A stretch of 64,000 nt of DNA from Siphonodentalium dalli (GCA_032622095.1 CP136061.1:87164983-87228982); one strand, 5' to 3'; positions 45,531 through 57,544 are shown, numbered from the stretch's first letter. Numbers and translations are program-made. Notes: generated by a model from the sequence alone, not told the origin.

Positions 45531-46907
45531 TTGAAAATATGTCGATACTATCCCATACTAATTTCAACTTTTTGTCATTATATCGATACGTATGGACAAA
45601 ACGGTACATAATATAAGCCATCTATTAGTTTCAACATAAATCGTAGCCTTCTGGATGGATGAAAACGCACAATTAATCGCGATGTGGCATTTCGAAATCC
45701 ATTCTCCACTAAGCGCACATAATGGTCGTAACCGTATGTAGGTGTGCAGAATAGTCATATTATGACTTCCAAGAATCAAAACAACAGTACCAGAGCTTAT
45801 TCTGATTTGCCACATTCAGCATTATCTGGACCAGTTTCCGTCTCTTCGTCAGATTAATCTATCTCGTTCATAAACTTCTTTGTAGAAAGATCCCACTAAT
45901 CGGAATGTTTCAAACAATACATATGTCGGTGTCCAGCTCATGTGTTTGTCTCGAAAGCTGGGAATTCTTATCCTTATTCTTGGCGAGCTTCATTCGTGGT
46001 ATAGCTTATGGTATAATGCAGATGCTACATATGGATCTGTGCGTCATCTTGTGTGATAAACAAGAAATGTATGCGGTCGATGCGTATACTAGCTTTCAGA
46101 AGGACCTCTCTATCTGCGTATTTTCAGATTTGGTGACCTAATGGGGATAATATGTACACCTGGTAATCTTCCCAAACAGCCACTTCTCAATATATGGTTC
46201 ATCAATTCACATACTCATCTAATGCACTGACGTGCCCGGGCAACTTCTGTATATGGCTTCGAATGTTGAAATGCCTGACATGTGACGGATGCCTTTCTGC
46301 TAAGGCGTAGAAGACCATAATGCATAATATACCCACTCTTCTTGACCATGATCCTAAGAACAATCTTGTTGGCGCCCAGCAATCGTCTCACCGAACAGAT
46401 CCAAGCAGATAATAACAATACACACGGTGCTAGTTTGTGGGCATGTGTCATGATAATGGAAATGAAATTGGACCATTACTGCACCGCCTCTTCTTTGTGT
46501 ATGATTTAGATTCAGACAGGATCTCATGCGTGGGTTTGCTTTCCTTGTATGCTAAGATTGTATGTTCCGTTTGGAAGCCATTCATAATCAACTGGACCAG
46601 GCGTGTACCATTGGCTACTACTATATAAGCCCCATCCACACTGGGGTGTAGTCTTAAAGGCGATGTCTTTGATTGTTGGTTCATATGTCATACTCACGCT
46701 GTGTGGTGGTCGGTATGGTTCAAAAAAGTACAAATGCCATCAACACAAGGGTGAAATGTTCAACACGAAGAACATCCAGAGGAATGTTACGTTGATGAGA
46801 TCTTGCATTCAGTTCAACATACGTTGGGTACACCAAATGATTTCTTGGTAACATCACCGTCCGACCATTTTCCTGCATGAGACATATTAACTACTATATA
46901 CTAAAGT

Positions 46908-46938
<31 letters not shown>

Positions 46939-48302
46939 CTATATGATCATAAAGGTCACGTTCCTCAACGTCCACAGCCATTGCCGTCGAGACTATAAAT
47001 TGTTCTTTAAATACATAGTGATATAAATGCACCACAGTTCCTGACATTTTCTTGAATAATACCGCCCACATACTGACATTAACCCTGAGAGAGGATAAAA
47101 ATACCGCATACCTTCATTGTATAAAGACATTATCCTTTAGTCCATCAGACTGTTCTGGGGGGAGGCTAGCATAGTATTATCCGACAAAATTATACGTCTG
47201 GTCAAGTTTAATCAGAACCGCTTCGAAACGGATGTGGAAATATAATTTTACCACACCAAAAAACACCGACACGCATGACATTCTATATCTGAAACATGCA
47301 CCAGATGTAGGGATGGTGTATACAGTGGCCCATTTCATTCCCACTATCGTGGCGTATGTCCACAAACTAGCACCGCGAGTATTGTTCTTGTCTGCTGGGA
47401 GCTATTCGATGAGACGACTGCGGGACGCCACACAGTTTGCTTTAGGATCATGGCCAAGAAGTGTGGGTAGTCGGTACATTATGGTCTTCTCCTTAGCAGA
47501 TATACATCTGTCCAAGGGAATGAGACAGCTAGCAACCTTCGAAACATTGCCGAAGTTGTCCACGTATGCCAATGCGTTCGCTAAGTTTGTGAGTTGACGA
47601 ACCATCTATTGAGAAGTGACTATAGCTAACTGGTTCGCCAGGTGTACATGTCATCGACCATATGCCATTATAGTTCAAGATGATGCAGAAATCCCATATT
47701 TAGCAAATATTTAAAATCGTAAGCTAGAAACCGGAAAAAGAATTGTTTGAAACGTTATGATTAGAGGGACTCTTCTCACAGGAAGTGTTGAATACTTTGT
47801 CGGTATGAGCGACCTAGAAATGGAAACTGGTCCAGATAATTATGGACGTGACGTGGCAAATCAGAATCTGTTATCAGGTAATTGTTCTAATATGACTATT
47901 AGCGCACCTACGGTTACGGCCATTATAGGCGCTAAGTGGAGAAAGGATTTCGAAATGACACATCGCGATATTAATGGTTGGTTTTCGACTTTCCAGAAGG
48001 ATACGAGCTATGCTATGCGTTCTGATACGTTTTAAGTTTAAATAATAGATGGTTTATGTACAGTATCGTCCATACATATCGATATTATGACAAAAAGTTG
48101 AAATTAGTATGGGAAAATATCGATTTCTTTTCAATTTCTGGCCGTCAATTTAGCCGCCCACTTGAATGTGAGTATCAATTGCCAAACTCAAATGAATACA
48201 TCATATCAATATTCCATATCAACATGTAATGGTGGGTAGAAATCGCGAAACAATAACGCCCATCGTAAGAAAGTAAAAGAATGTAGGCGTGTTTTAAAAT
48301 TC

Positions 48303-48757
48303 GGTCGCCATTTTGGCAGCCATCTTCGATTTGGAAAACAATTTCTTGTATGAGATGTAAGGTAATTACTTCAACTCAGTATTTCCAACTCAACTGTTTG
48401 AATGGGTGGAGTTGTCTCGAAAATGAATGAATGTATATTATGGTCCCATTCTGTTCGCCATTGGCTCTTCTATATGATAAATGTATAAATTCACGCCAAG
48501 ATGCCAATATTTTCCCACAGAAACAAACGAAATGTGGTGAAATGTCAGAAAAATAGCATACTTTCACATTTCGGCGGCCATCTTGGCCGCCATATTGAAT
48601 TCTGGTGTCGGATTTTGGCTAATTTGTAAGGGTTGTATATTAGCCTAACGAATCGAGCGGAAAACAAGACCGCATGTGATATCATCTTTACTATAACGGC
48701 GATCAAAGAGACCTGGTGCTTATTACAAAATGGCCGCCATGACGGACGCCATCTTGT
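48303..48757 (-). repeat. ATGGCGGCC-bearing units, right arm
   Basis: Three complementary motif pairs at 48303-48328, 48573-48596 and 48729-48757 match left-arm units 5, 2 and 1. Sequence between the first two goes from unit-4-like to unit-2-like, so about two units are missing compared with the left arm, as expected from unequal exchange or slippage between units. Confidence 0.7.
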
Positions 48758-49127
48758 CTGGATTCTCTGCGGCCACTTTTTTTTCTTGTTAACAACCGAA
48801 AAAAATTAGAGGAGACATTAAGAAAGAAAATTAGTGGGGTGAAGTTGAGTCATGGGGGGGGGGGGGGTGCAGAGGTCGACCAATATCTCCTGGACTAATA
48901 TTGAATAAAGGCCCAACCACACAGGATGAAAATACCAACGCTGGTACATTTACAAACATTAACAAATTGTGTCATGTGACCTTACATGTAAGTACTAAAA
49001 TATAGCGACGTGGTTAAACAAATGTTTATCCAATTAAGCTAAATTCATTTGGTACGTTTAACAAACGTTCACTATATTCCACTTTAAATGACTAATCATT
49101 ATTGGATATATACGATAAGAACAAATG

Positions 49128-49562
49128 TGTATAAATTCAATACAATATGTGTTACATTGTATCTTAAACAAAATTATGTAGAAATGACACATGGCATGTA
49201 TGTGTCTGTGGAATTTCCTCATCGTTAAATATGAGGAAATATGTGAATGTATCATAGTTATTATATGAGATGTGTTCTATTGGAGACACACACAAAAACC
49301 CCGTAAAGGTTACCACAGAAACAAATATTGGCAGCAGCTTTAAAATGTGTTATACACTGCGTTTGTGTCAAAACTGAACAATGTGGTAGCATTTACGAGG
49401 TTTGTGTCTCAAATATAACATATCTCATCCACTAACTATAATATACTCATATATTCACTCATATTCAATATTGAGTAAATTCCACCTACACATATGACAC
49501 GTGTCATTTCTACACAATTTTGTTTAAGATAAAATGTAACACATATTGTGTAGACTTTATAC
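49128..49562. repeat. fold-back sequence, 435 bp
   Basis: Left arm TATAAATTCAATACAATATG, TAAACAAAATTATGTAGAAA and GAGACACACACAAAAACC. Right arm gives the complements GGTTTGTGTCTC, TTTCTACACAATTTTGTTTA and ACACATATTGTG. Mismatches are frequent. It lies about 0.8 kb upstream of the protocadherin exon. Confidence 0.75.
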
Positions 49563-50398
49563 TCACTGCAGAAACTTTGCCAAGAGTCCAAGACTCTCCA
49601 CTATTCGAGGAAAGCAACTGAGTTATATTCAAAGACTGTTTTAAGAAACCTCATATCATCTGGAACGGAAATATGGCTACAGGCAACCGAAATTCAGTGT
49701 CCCCAAATGTGAACTTTCACAAAATTAGCCTCACGTCAGAACCGAAATGCGTCTAAATTAATTCATTAGTGTCCATAATTACCACAAGGACCTAAAATAC
49801 CGTGACTTGTGTGTTTCTAAGAGCACGAGAAGAATAGCCGAGTAACGCAGCGAAAGCTGTTAATTTCTGCCTCGAGGTAGAATATGGCTTTACGCATCGA
49901 TTTTAATTCTAATGCTCGACTAAAAGCGAAGAAGCCACGCAATTACCACGGAGTTCCCTTAATGCGGCCTATCGGGAAATTCTCTGCATATTCGATGCAG
50001 ATAATGGGCGGAGACCGCCTCCATCGCGTAACACCAATTGGAAATGTACGAAGCCATTGGCTTTTACCAAACATTACAGAGCCGCTCACGATCAGCACTT
50101 CCAGTAAAGCCATTTGTATTAAATCTCAGCTTTACGGCATCTCACTGCGAAGAGTTCACTTTTGGGATATCAATAATCCACAATAGAGCACGGATTCGGA
50201 GTTACATTGCTTCGAGCGATCCGAAGAAAGAAGACACATTTCACGGTGAATAACAAATCTAATATAATACTAGGGTTCACAATGTTTTCTGTTTGATATA
50301 ACTGTTCTATATTAATTTGAAATAACTCCCAACTAACTTTCTCAATTTTGTATTTTCAGATAAAATTCACGGGACAGAGAGAATAACCAACTTGCAAA
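49563..50398 (+). promoter_or_regulatory. protocadherin upstream region and 3' splice site
   Basis: At 50331-50359 the sequence CCAACTAACTTTCTCAATTT then TGTATTTTCAG is an excellent branch point (CTAAC), pyrimidine tract and AG acceptor. The coding exon thus probably starts at 50360, with 39 bp of 5' UTR before the ATG at 50399. A 5' UTR exon must lie upstream. The GC-richer segment at about 49880-50245 is a candidate, with a possible GT donor at about 50243-50248 (CACGGTGAAT). No TATA box was assigned. Confidence 0.55.
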
Positions 50399-52912
50399 AT
50401 GGGAAACGGAACAGTTCTGATTGCACTGTGCTGTTTGGTGGTGTCCATGACTGTCCGTTTCTGCGAAGCAAACAAGATGGTGGAATTCCATGTTTTGGAA
50501 GAAATGCCTGCCAACACGATAGTGGGCGATGTTGGAAAACTGCTCAGATTCGAGATGACCGAGAAAGAGTTCTCAAACTTACTGTTTAAATTGTTCCAAC
50601 AAGCCGACTCACCAAATAAGGGCATTTTCTTCGTGACAAGTGGGGGGCTGATTCAGACTGCAGCGGTGATTGACAGGGAAGAGGTGTGCAAATTTTCTGC
50701 ATCGTGTGTGGAACGGTTTGATGTCGTGATTTATTCGCCAGATTCGACCTACTTTAATGTGATCAAGGTCACCATTTTCATCGATGACGTCAACGACAAC
50801 ATGCCGATATTTCCGCACAGGGACGTGAAATTGAACATTATGGAGAATACGATGGTGGGTACTTCCTTTATCCTGCCTGCCGCAATAGACATGGATACCG
50901 GGAGGAACAATTCAGTCCTTAACTACTCCATGAAGCCTCGAGATAGCAGCTTTTCTTTAAATTTCTCTCATGCTGAAGGCAGACTTTCAAACATAGCATT
51001 GGTTCTGACTGATGCTCTGGACAGGGAATCTAGAGACAACTACGAATTTGAAATCGTTGCCTGCGATGGCGGGAGGCCAAAGCGATGCGGTGAACTACCC
51101 GTTGATATCTTCGTCAAGGACGTCAATGATAACGCGCCAAGATTTGCCAAAAAGTCGTTTCATGTCATTGTCAACGAGTCATTGTCAGAAGGAAGCACCA
51201 TCATAGAGTTAAAAGCGACGGATCCAGATATCGAGGAAAATGGACAGATTGTGTACAGTCTGAGTAAAAATCAACCGGATAAAGTTCTTCAAGCTTTCAG
51301 AGTTGAGCCAGAAACTGGGATCGTGAGACTAGCAAGCGCTATGAGGTTCAAATCTATGGAGAATCATAAGGTTATAGTAACAGCCATGGACAAGGGGAAT
51401 CCCCCGTTAATGAGTCACACGACCGTGTTGATACATATAAAATACAGCAATAACAACCCACCCGAAGTCCAGATCAATCCGTTGTTTGGCGACATGGATG
51501 GAAGCATCTGGTTGTCGGAATCCACGAAAGAAGGTACGCTTATTGCGCATGTCAGCGTCGAAGACAGCGACATTGGTGAAAACGGAGCAGTGGAATGCAG
51601 CATCAACGATTCTCATTTCCGATTGGCTAAAACTAGAAGCAGTGGTTATAAGTTGATTCTCAAATCTGAGCTGGATCGTGAAGAGTTGGATCATATTAAC
51701 GTTGTTGTTTATTGTAGTGATCGAGGACGGCCTCCAAACAAGGTCGACAACTCTTTAGTGATTAGGCTGAAAGACGAGAACGACAACGCCCCACAGTTCG
51801 AACAGTCATTTTACTCTGAGACCATATTAGAAAACAATCCGAAATCGAGCCCAATTTTGAAAGTAAGGGCAACAGACGCGGACAAAGGCTCCAACGCGAA
51901 CATTACATATAAAATTGCCGGCAATCACAGTGAATTATTCTCCATAGATCAGTTTGGAATCATCAAGGCTAAAACAAGTTTCGACAGAGAAGGTGGTTCT
52001 TCCTATAACGTCACTGTTACGGCGTGCGATAATGGGAACCCTCCCTTAGAAACAAACACAAGCGTTTACGTCAGTATAATTGACATCAACGACCACGCCC
52101 CTAAATTCACGGATTCCATCTATATTTTCTATGTGTTAGAAAATCAGCCTGTTGGGAAGTCGTTCGGAACTATTTTGGCGGAGGATTATGATAGCCGCGA
52201 CAACGGTGACGTGTTCTATATGTTCAGTAAAATTAAGGATGACGTGCCATTCAGGATTAATGAAGACGGGGAGATGTTTACGACGGAGGTTCTGGACAGA
52301 GAATTTAAACAGAGATATGAGGTATCGGTTGTCGCGAAGGATCGCGGGTCCATTCCTTTAAGTTCTTCTATATCTATCACCATTTATGTCTTGGATGAGA
52401 ACGATAACGCGCCTGTTATTATTTACCCAAACGACGTCAACGACACGGCCGTCACAGAAGCCCCGAACAGTCCCAAAACATGGATAGTAAAAATCGACGC
52501 ACACGACAAGGACGATGGACTAAACTCCAAACTGTTGTACTACATAGTGGGAAGGGACTATAGGGAACTATTCGACATTGAACACGAATCAGGAGTAGTT
52601 TATTTCAAGAGACTTCCCCAAATGGAGGACGGGATGGAATTCAAACTTAATATCGGAGTCTCGGATTTAGGAAACCCGGCTCTCAAGGCAACGGCCATTT
52701 TGTTCATATCAGTGCTGAAGGTTGTAAATGAACCGATGGCGGTGATTCATGAGGAATCGACGGATAACTATGCTTTTCTTGGGATCCTTTTACTGATAAT
52801 TACGGCCGCCATTGTGGCGAGTGTTCTCGTGATAGTTTTAGTGACACAGAGAATGGACAGAAAAAGATCACAGAAAGGAAGGTACTTCAGCCCAAGCGAC
52901 CCCACAGCATAA
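50399..52912 (+). CDS. protocadherin-like cell-adhesion protein
   Basis: An 837-residue single-pass membrane protein for calcium-dependent cell-cell recognition. A signal peptide covers about residues 1-24. Seven cadherin repeats follow, ending at or near DDVNDNMP (129), KDVNDNAP (240), SNNNPP (350), KDENDNAP (458), IDINDHAP (561), LDENDNAP (665) and the membrane-proximal repeat (about 673-785). LDRE-type calcium motifs occur in repeats 2, 4, 5 and 6; the repeat-3 linker has lost the usual DxNDN. A hydrophobic segment at 791-815 is followed by only 22 cytoplasmic residues. Seven repeats in one exon fits non-clustered and lophotrochozoan protocadherins. The start is chosen because the signal peptide follows directly and a splice acceptor lies 39 bp upstream. 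An AAG|GTACTT sequence at 52879-52887 could be a 5' splice site that swaps the last residues for a longer tail. No second family member is visible in the window. Confidence 0.93.
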   Translation: MGNGTVLIALCCLVVSMTVRFCEANKMVEFHVLEEMPANTIVGDVGKLLRFEMTEKEFSNLLFKLFQQADSPNKGIFFVTSGGLIQTAAVIDREEVCKFSASCVERFDVVIYSPDSTYFNVIKVTIFIDDVNDNMPIFPHRDVKLNIMENTMVGTSFILPAAIDMDTGRNNSVLNYSMKPRDSSFSLNFSHAEGRLSNIALVLTDALDRESRDNYEFEIVACDGGRPKRCGELPVDIFVKDVNDNAPRFAKKSFHVIVNESLSEGSTIIELKATDPDIEENGQIVYSLSKNQPDKVLQAFRVEPETGIVRLASAMRFKSMENHKVIVTAMDKGNPPLMSHTTVLIHIKYSNNNPPEVQINPLFGDMDGSIWLSESTKEGTLIAHVSVEDSDIGENGAVECSINDSHFRLAKTRSSGYKLILKSELDREELDHINVVVYCSDRGRPPNKVDNSLVIRLKDENDNAPQFEQSFYSETILENNPKSSPILKVRATDADKGSNANITYKIAGNHSELFSIDQFGIIKAKTSFDREGGSSYNVTVTACDNGNPPLETNTSVYVSIIDINDHAPKFTDSIYIFYVLENQPVGKSFGTILAEDYDSRDNGDVFYMFSKIKDDVPFRINEDGEMFTTEVLDREFKQRYEVSVVAKDRGSIPLSSSISITIYVLDENDNAPVIIYPNDVNDTAVTEAPNSPKTWIVKIDAHDKDDGLNSKLLYYIVGRDYRELFDIEHESGVVYFKRLPQMEDGMEFKLNIGVSDLGNPALKATAILFISVLKVVNEPMAVIHEESTDNYAFLGILLLIITAAIVASVLVIVLVTQRMDRKRSQKGRYFSPSDPTA

Positions 52913-53462
52913 TTCATTATCTTAAAGGGACACAAGGCACTCGAAGTGGGTAAATGTGCAAAAAATACAAAACTTGTAGAATATCACCACTAAGGTAAAC
53001 ATGGAGAAATAGAAAAATATTAAATATTGCCTTTTTATTCATTAACGAAATTATTTCGCGCGTTGAAACCATTGAAACAAAACTGTTACAGTGGTTTGTC
53101 AGCAAACATCGCGTATAGAAAGTTTTAATATTTCAGTCTGAATATGATTTTCATATATTTACAGTCAAGTTTTAATTAAACTTTGGCATCTTATTGGACT
53201 AATTTGACTTTCATTTATTGATAATTCCACTGTAACAGTAATGTTTAATTAACAATGGTTTTGACATACGAAATCTCATTATTGGAGATTTATTAATAAG
53301 TAAAAAAGAAGAGGAAAGTCAATTTATTGTGTCATGTACTTGTTGATGATATATAGTTGTTTTACAGACTTTTATGTTATTTCACATAAACCCACTTCGA
53401 AGGCCTGGATCCCTTTAATTCATTTCGTATCATGTTCTATACGATACTATACAATTTATTTG
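52913..53462. other. protocadherin 3' flank
   Basis: AT-rich, non-coding. Possible polyadenylation hexamer ATTAAA at about 53176. Nothing else recognised. Confidence 0.4.
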
Positions 53463-53915
53463 CATAAACCGGGGGGGGGGGGGGGGTCGAATATTTTTTT
53501 CAGGCACGTATACTGATTTTTTCCTTTCGACCCTTGTTGTGACCCACCCACCCCGCGTCCAAAATTGTTTCCGTTTTCGGCAGTTTTTTCCCGACCATTT
53601 TTGGACATCCACCCCTTTTAACACTAAAACAGAGATTTGCGGGGGGAAATTCAGCTGTATATGAATTTCTGTGCTTACTATTTGTCATGGATGTTAACAT
53701 TGACATGTAAATAGGAATGGGCTACAGGCTATACTGTTTTGTCTGATCATCATGAACTTTTTCATTTATGTTAATATTGACATTCTAAGGTGTTTTAAGC
53801 CAAACTCATAGCAAAAACAGTCAAAAAGACTTGCAGGAAAAAAAAAAATTGTTGGTCCCATCGACCACCCACCCACGCCGACATACGTGCCCGGAACCCC
53901 CCCCCTGCATAAACA
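53463..53915. repeat. two poly-G-led repeat fragments in opposite orientation
   Basis: On the plus strand, GCATAAACC precedes a G-run at 53471-53486, then CAGGCACGTATACTG and GTGACCCACCCACCCC (to about 53555). On the minus strand, 53915 back to 53860 reads TTTATGCAGGGGGGGGG, GGGCACGTATGTC and GGTGGGTGGTCG. Both resemble the fragment at 39553. The family is unknown. Confidence 0.5.
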
Positions 53916-54079
53916 CAAATAAAGGCAGTATGCCAACAATACAATTCATAATAAAACAATAAACAATTAATAAACAATTACATGTGAACATGGCATGTCT
54001 AGCTATATGTATTTTATTGTGTGAGCGTAATGTCCGCATACTTGTCGGCTACATACACTTGTATAGTAAGTAGTATGCT

Positions 54080-54466
54080 AGGGTACGTTCATTTACTGAT
54101 AAATTTGCACGGTATTTTTTGCAGGCATTTCGTCATAGAAAATCATATGGTGCCAGAGCCAACTGCATGATGAGTAAAATTTCGATAGTTACACATATAG
54201 CGGTGCTACTAACATTTGCCTTCAACTACCTGTATTGTGGATTCTTGCGAGATAATTGCATGCTATTTACAGGCAAATTTCTGTAGCATCGCTACAGGTG
54301 GAACTACAGGATTTTTACTTCTAGCATAATTAGCTAAGGAACAGCATTTTATAAGCATTTTTGCTTTCTTCTTCTGGCACATAATAGCCTTCTCTATCGA
54401 AATGCCTGCAAAAAAAAAAGAAAAAAAAAAGGTAAGACAAATGTTCGAGTGTGTGAACGTAGCCTT
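54080..54466. mobile_element. GGGTACGTTCA-family fold-back element, copy 1
   Basis: Starts AGGGTACGTTCATTTACTG and ends GTGTGAACGTAGCCTT, with TTTGCAGGCATTTCG near the left and CGAAATGCCTGCAAA at the right. Degenerate inverted repeat; no ORF. An A-rich run interrupts the right arm at 54411-54430. Confidence 0.7.
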
Positions 54467-54695
54467 ATGTAAATTAAATGTCGTTTGTTTTGAAAATCGT
54501 TCCTTAGTTACATTCACATATTTATGAATTGACACAAGAGCTGGCCATGTTTGTATGTTGGTTTAAATATATTTATTTGCCTCAATATTGTGCAGTGGGA
54601 TTGGGCGGGGTAGCACATATATATTACTGATAACCCCTCTCCAGTGAAGCCAGTGCGCACAAAACAATATTTACATTGACGATGACATTTGTTTG

Positions 54696-55117
54696 TAAGG
54701 GTACGTTCATACACGGGCAAGTTTGCACATTATGGTTTGCAGGCATTTCGTCGTAGAAAACGATATGGCGCCAGAATATGAATGGAAACTAGCATATAAA
54801 ATGCATCTGTACCACACCTAACTACATGCGAAGTAAAATCCGCGTAGTTCCACATGTAGCCATGCTACCGAAATTTGCCTGTAAATAGCGTGCAATTTTA
54901 TCGCAAGAATCAATCATACAGGTATTTGCAGGCAAATGTCGGTAGTGCCGTTATAAGTGGAACTACAGAAATTTTACTTCTCAAGTCGTTCGCTTTGGTA
55001 AAGATGCATATTATATATGCACGTTTATTTTCATATTATGGCACCATGTGGTTTTCTATGATGAAATGCCTGAAAAACCATACCGTGCAAACTTGCCAGC
55101 GTATGAACGTACCCTTA
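54696..55117. mobile_element. GGGTACGTTCA-family fold-back element, copy 2
   Basis: Better preserved than copy 1. TAAGGGTACGTTCATACACG is mirrored by CGTATGAACGTACCCTTA, GGTTTGCAGGCATTTCGTCG by GATGAAATGCCTG..AAACC, and GTAGTTCCACATGTAGC by a degenerate GTGGAACTAC. Arms are close to 200 bp. No target duplication could be fixed. An apparent 112-codon frame in it is not a gene. Confidence 0.8.
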
Positions 55118-56413
55118 CATAGGAATTTTGAACAAATCACTTATCATTTTTCAAGATTTCATCTGCTTATTTTCATATGTTGTCATCCGATATTCGCCGG
55201 TGAACTTCTATAGTACATAATATGGACTGATATTTTATTTAGCCCATAAAATCATTAAAATGTTGAAAGTTCAAATGTTACCTATACACACACATGACAA
55301 TTTCTATGAATTATTGATGAATTAGCGCCGGAAACCCATTCATTTCTGTAGTTGGCAACCGATGCAATATTTTGTAAATGAGAAATTAAATAATTGAATA
55401 TGTTAGACGAAAGATATCTTCGGTTGACGATTATCGCAATACGCTGTGGGGAACAATCGATCCGATCATCGAACTCAGTTGTGATCAAATGTGACCCGCC
55501 ATATCAAATATTAATTCGTCAAATTAACCCTGCGTGGTAATTGCTCACATTTGTTCACCCTTCGGGGAACAAATATGGATGGAAGCACTTACATACATGT
55601 ACGGATTGTCTATACTCTAAGAAGACTTGCCCATGATATTTGGTGCAAATACCTTAACTATTTAAAACGGTTTCGACAACAGGGAGACATTAATGCATGA
55701 AGAATGACTATCAAGAAGCGCTCTTTGTTTATACACAATTCAGTGAAAATGTCACCATTTTTATTCTTTATTTCTGAAGCGATAATTATTTTTATCACTT
55801 CAATAATTCTTTCCAATATATATATTATATCTGACATGACTTTCTCGCATTCTGATTGGCTGCAAACTGCTATACTAATTACGATAGTACCCCAGTAGGA
55901 TTCCTACATGCCTACTATTCTTTTTCTATTTTAGTACAGAAACAAACTCATTTCGCGCAATCGGTTTGCCGCCTGAAGATAAGGCCAATCTGAACCTATA
56001 CCTTGTACGATACTTGTTGCAATATCGGTATATCATTTTTATATATTGGTGAATTGTAATGATCTTACAAATGTCCGATCATAGCTATCCAATTTAATGT
56101 ATTTAATAGTTTGTCCGTTCAGTTGTCAAGCGACCAGTCCCAATTTTGTAATGCCAGTGGACGTTATTTGTAACTTCCTTTTTCTAAAAGTTCGCCAAAT
56201 GTCTTCGCTATAATGACGTATTTATAGAAATAAACGCATGAATCACGAGGAGGCGCTGTTAGATGTTACTAATAACAATAGTTATATGTTCACTGCCATC
56301 GTCAAATGATTGCCGTAAATTGTAAAATCTGAGACCAATTTCCAAAATTCACGTAAATAAAAATGTGACAAAATCAGAAACAGAAATTGTGAGAGAATTG
56401 ACCCCAATGTTTG
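55118..56413. other. intergenic, with a solo GTGACCC end
   Basis: No gene. At 55491-55509 GTGACCCGCCATATCAAAT is the outer 19 bp of the GTGACCC MITE family with no matching second end nearby, so it is a relic. Confidence 0.55.
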
Positions 56414-56573
56414 ATATATTATAATAAATAATGAATGTCTTGTCGTTGACTATGCCAAAAATAGTGGTCCTCGAGGAGAAATAGTCCACTCACCTGCGGC
56501 TCGTGCCGATTTCTCCTCTCGGACCACTATTTTGGCATAGTCAACTCCAAGCCATTCATTATCTATATAATAA
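56414..56573. repeat. fold-back sequence, about 160 bp
   Basis: GTTGACTATGCCAAAAATAG then TGGTCC(T)CGAGGAGAAAT is complemented after a short tip by ATTTCTCCTCTCGGACCACT then ATTTTGGCATAGTCAAC. The outer part ATTATAATAAATAATGAATG pairs with CATTCATTATCTATATAAT. Confidence 0.85.
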
Positions 56574-57544
56574 GTGTATTCCGCATTTTATGATCCATTT
56601 TATTTCCCAGAACGGGACACAAACGAGTAGTTACTATATGTTCAATTTGAGTGGCAAACAAAATGGAGGGAAATATTTTTATTTGTTCTATTAATAGAAC
56701 AACATCACCAATAAATGTACATCTTCATCGATCATTATTTTCTAAATATAGTTCATATGGTTTATTTTTGTACTTGCGGCATTTTTTTAAATGTACATAT
56801 GTTTTGTATAACGTACGTTTTGTGTGTTATTTCAATCCATTATTTTATTGCCCTCTGTGAAACAAAATATTCTTGTACAATAAAAGCACATTTAGAAATA
56901 TCAAGGACTGGTAATATCAGGGACACGAACCTACATCACCAACGAAGTCTCTAACCTAAAGCGGTTTTGATTTTACTTTTGTTTAAAACATATACAATCG
57001 AAATTCTGAGGCGATGGTTTAGAGATTAAATTAGAGACGTACGTTCCAATTCTCTTTATGTCTAAATTTAGGTTAATTGTGCCGTTAAATCAAGATTTGT
57101 GTAGTAAAGGTTCGTAGAATTTATTCTGAGCTACAAGAAATATGTGCAAAAACTGTCGCACGAACGTATGCACACTGGGAGAGTTGTCGGACTGCCCCCC
57201 CCCCGCCCATCCGATCCGCATAGCATTATCAGATATAAATACTTAATGACGGTCATATGTTAACATCTATATGGATACTTAATTGTCCACCGTTTATGTA
57301 CATCGAATCTACCATTACGTTATATAAACATAATACTTACTGGCGGGCACAACATGATGATTATATTGACGAAATAACGCGGCTATTCAGAAATAAAAAA
57401 TAAATTAAAATACATTTATAAAAAAACGTTAAAATACATTTTTAACGAGCAATTTTTGTCGAAGATATTTATATTGACTAAATAACGGAGATATTCGGAA
57501 CTGGAAAAAAAAATCAAGAGCACTTTTTTAAAGAGCGTTTTTTT
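56574..57544. other. intergenic, nothing recognised
   Basis: No gene recognised. A C-run of 9 bp lies at about 57196. Confidence 0.4.

Larger units (their letters stand above)
44363..48903. repeat. large degenerate inverted repeat, arms about 2 kb
   Basis: Left arm 44363 to about 46560 and right arm about 47250 to 48903 are reverse complements with many differences. Anchors: AGTCCAGGAGATATTG...GACCTCTGCA at 44367 pairs with its complement at 48870-48900. CTAATTTTCTTTCTTAATGT at 44419 pairs near 48830. GTGGGCATGTGTCATGATAA at 46436 pairs near 47330-47360. The middle, about 46560-47250, has an AT dinucleotide run at 46908-46935. No recognisable protein is encoded. The ends show no clear terminal motif or target duplication, so a transposon class cannot be given. 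Confidence 0.85.

Noticed and set aside
45905-48035. Protein genes within the large inverted repeat (frames of 78-121 codons)
   Set aside because: Mirror-image frames arise on both arms and none has recognisable motifs. The arms are diverged without codon-like conservation that I could see.
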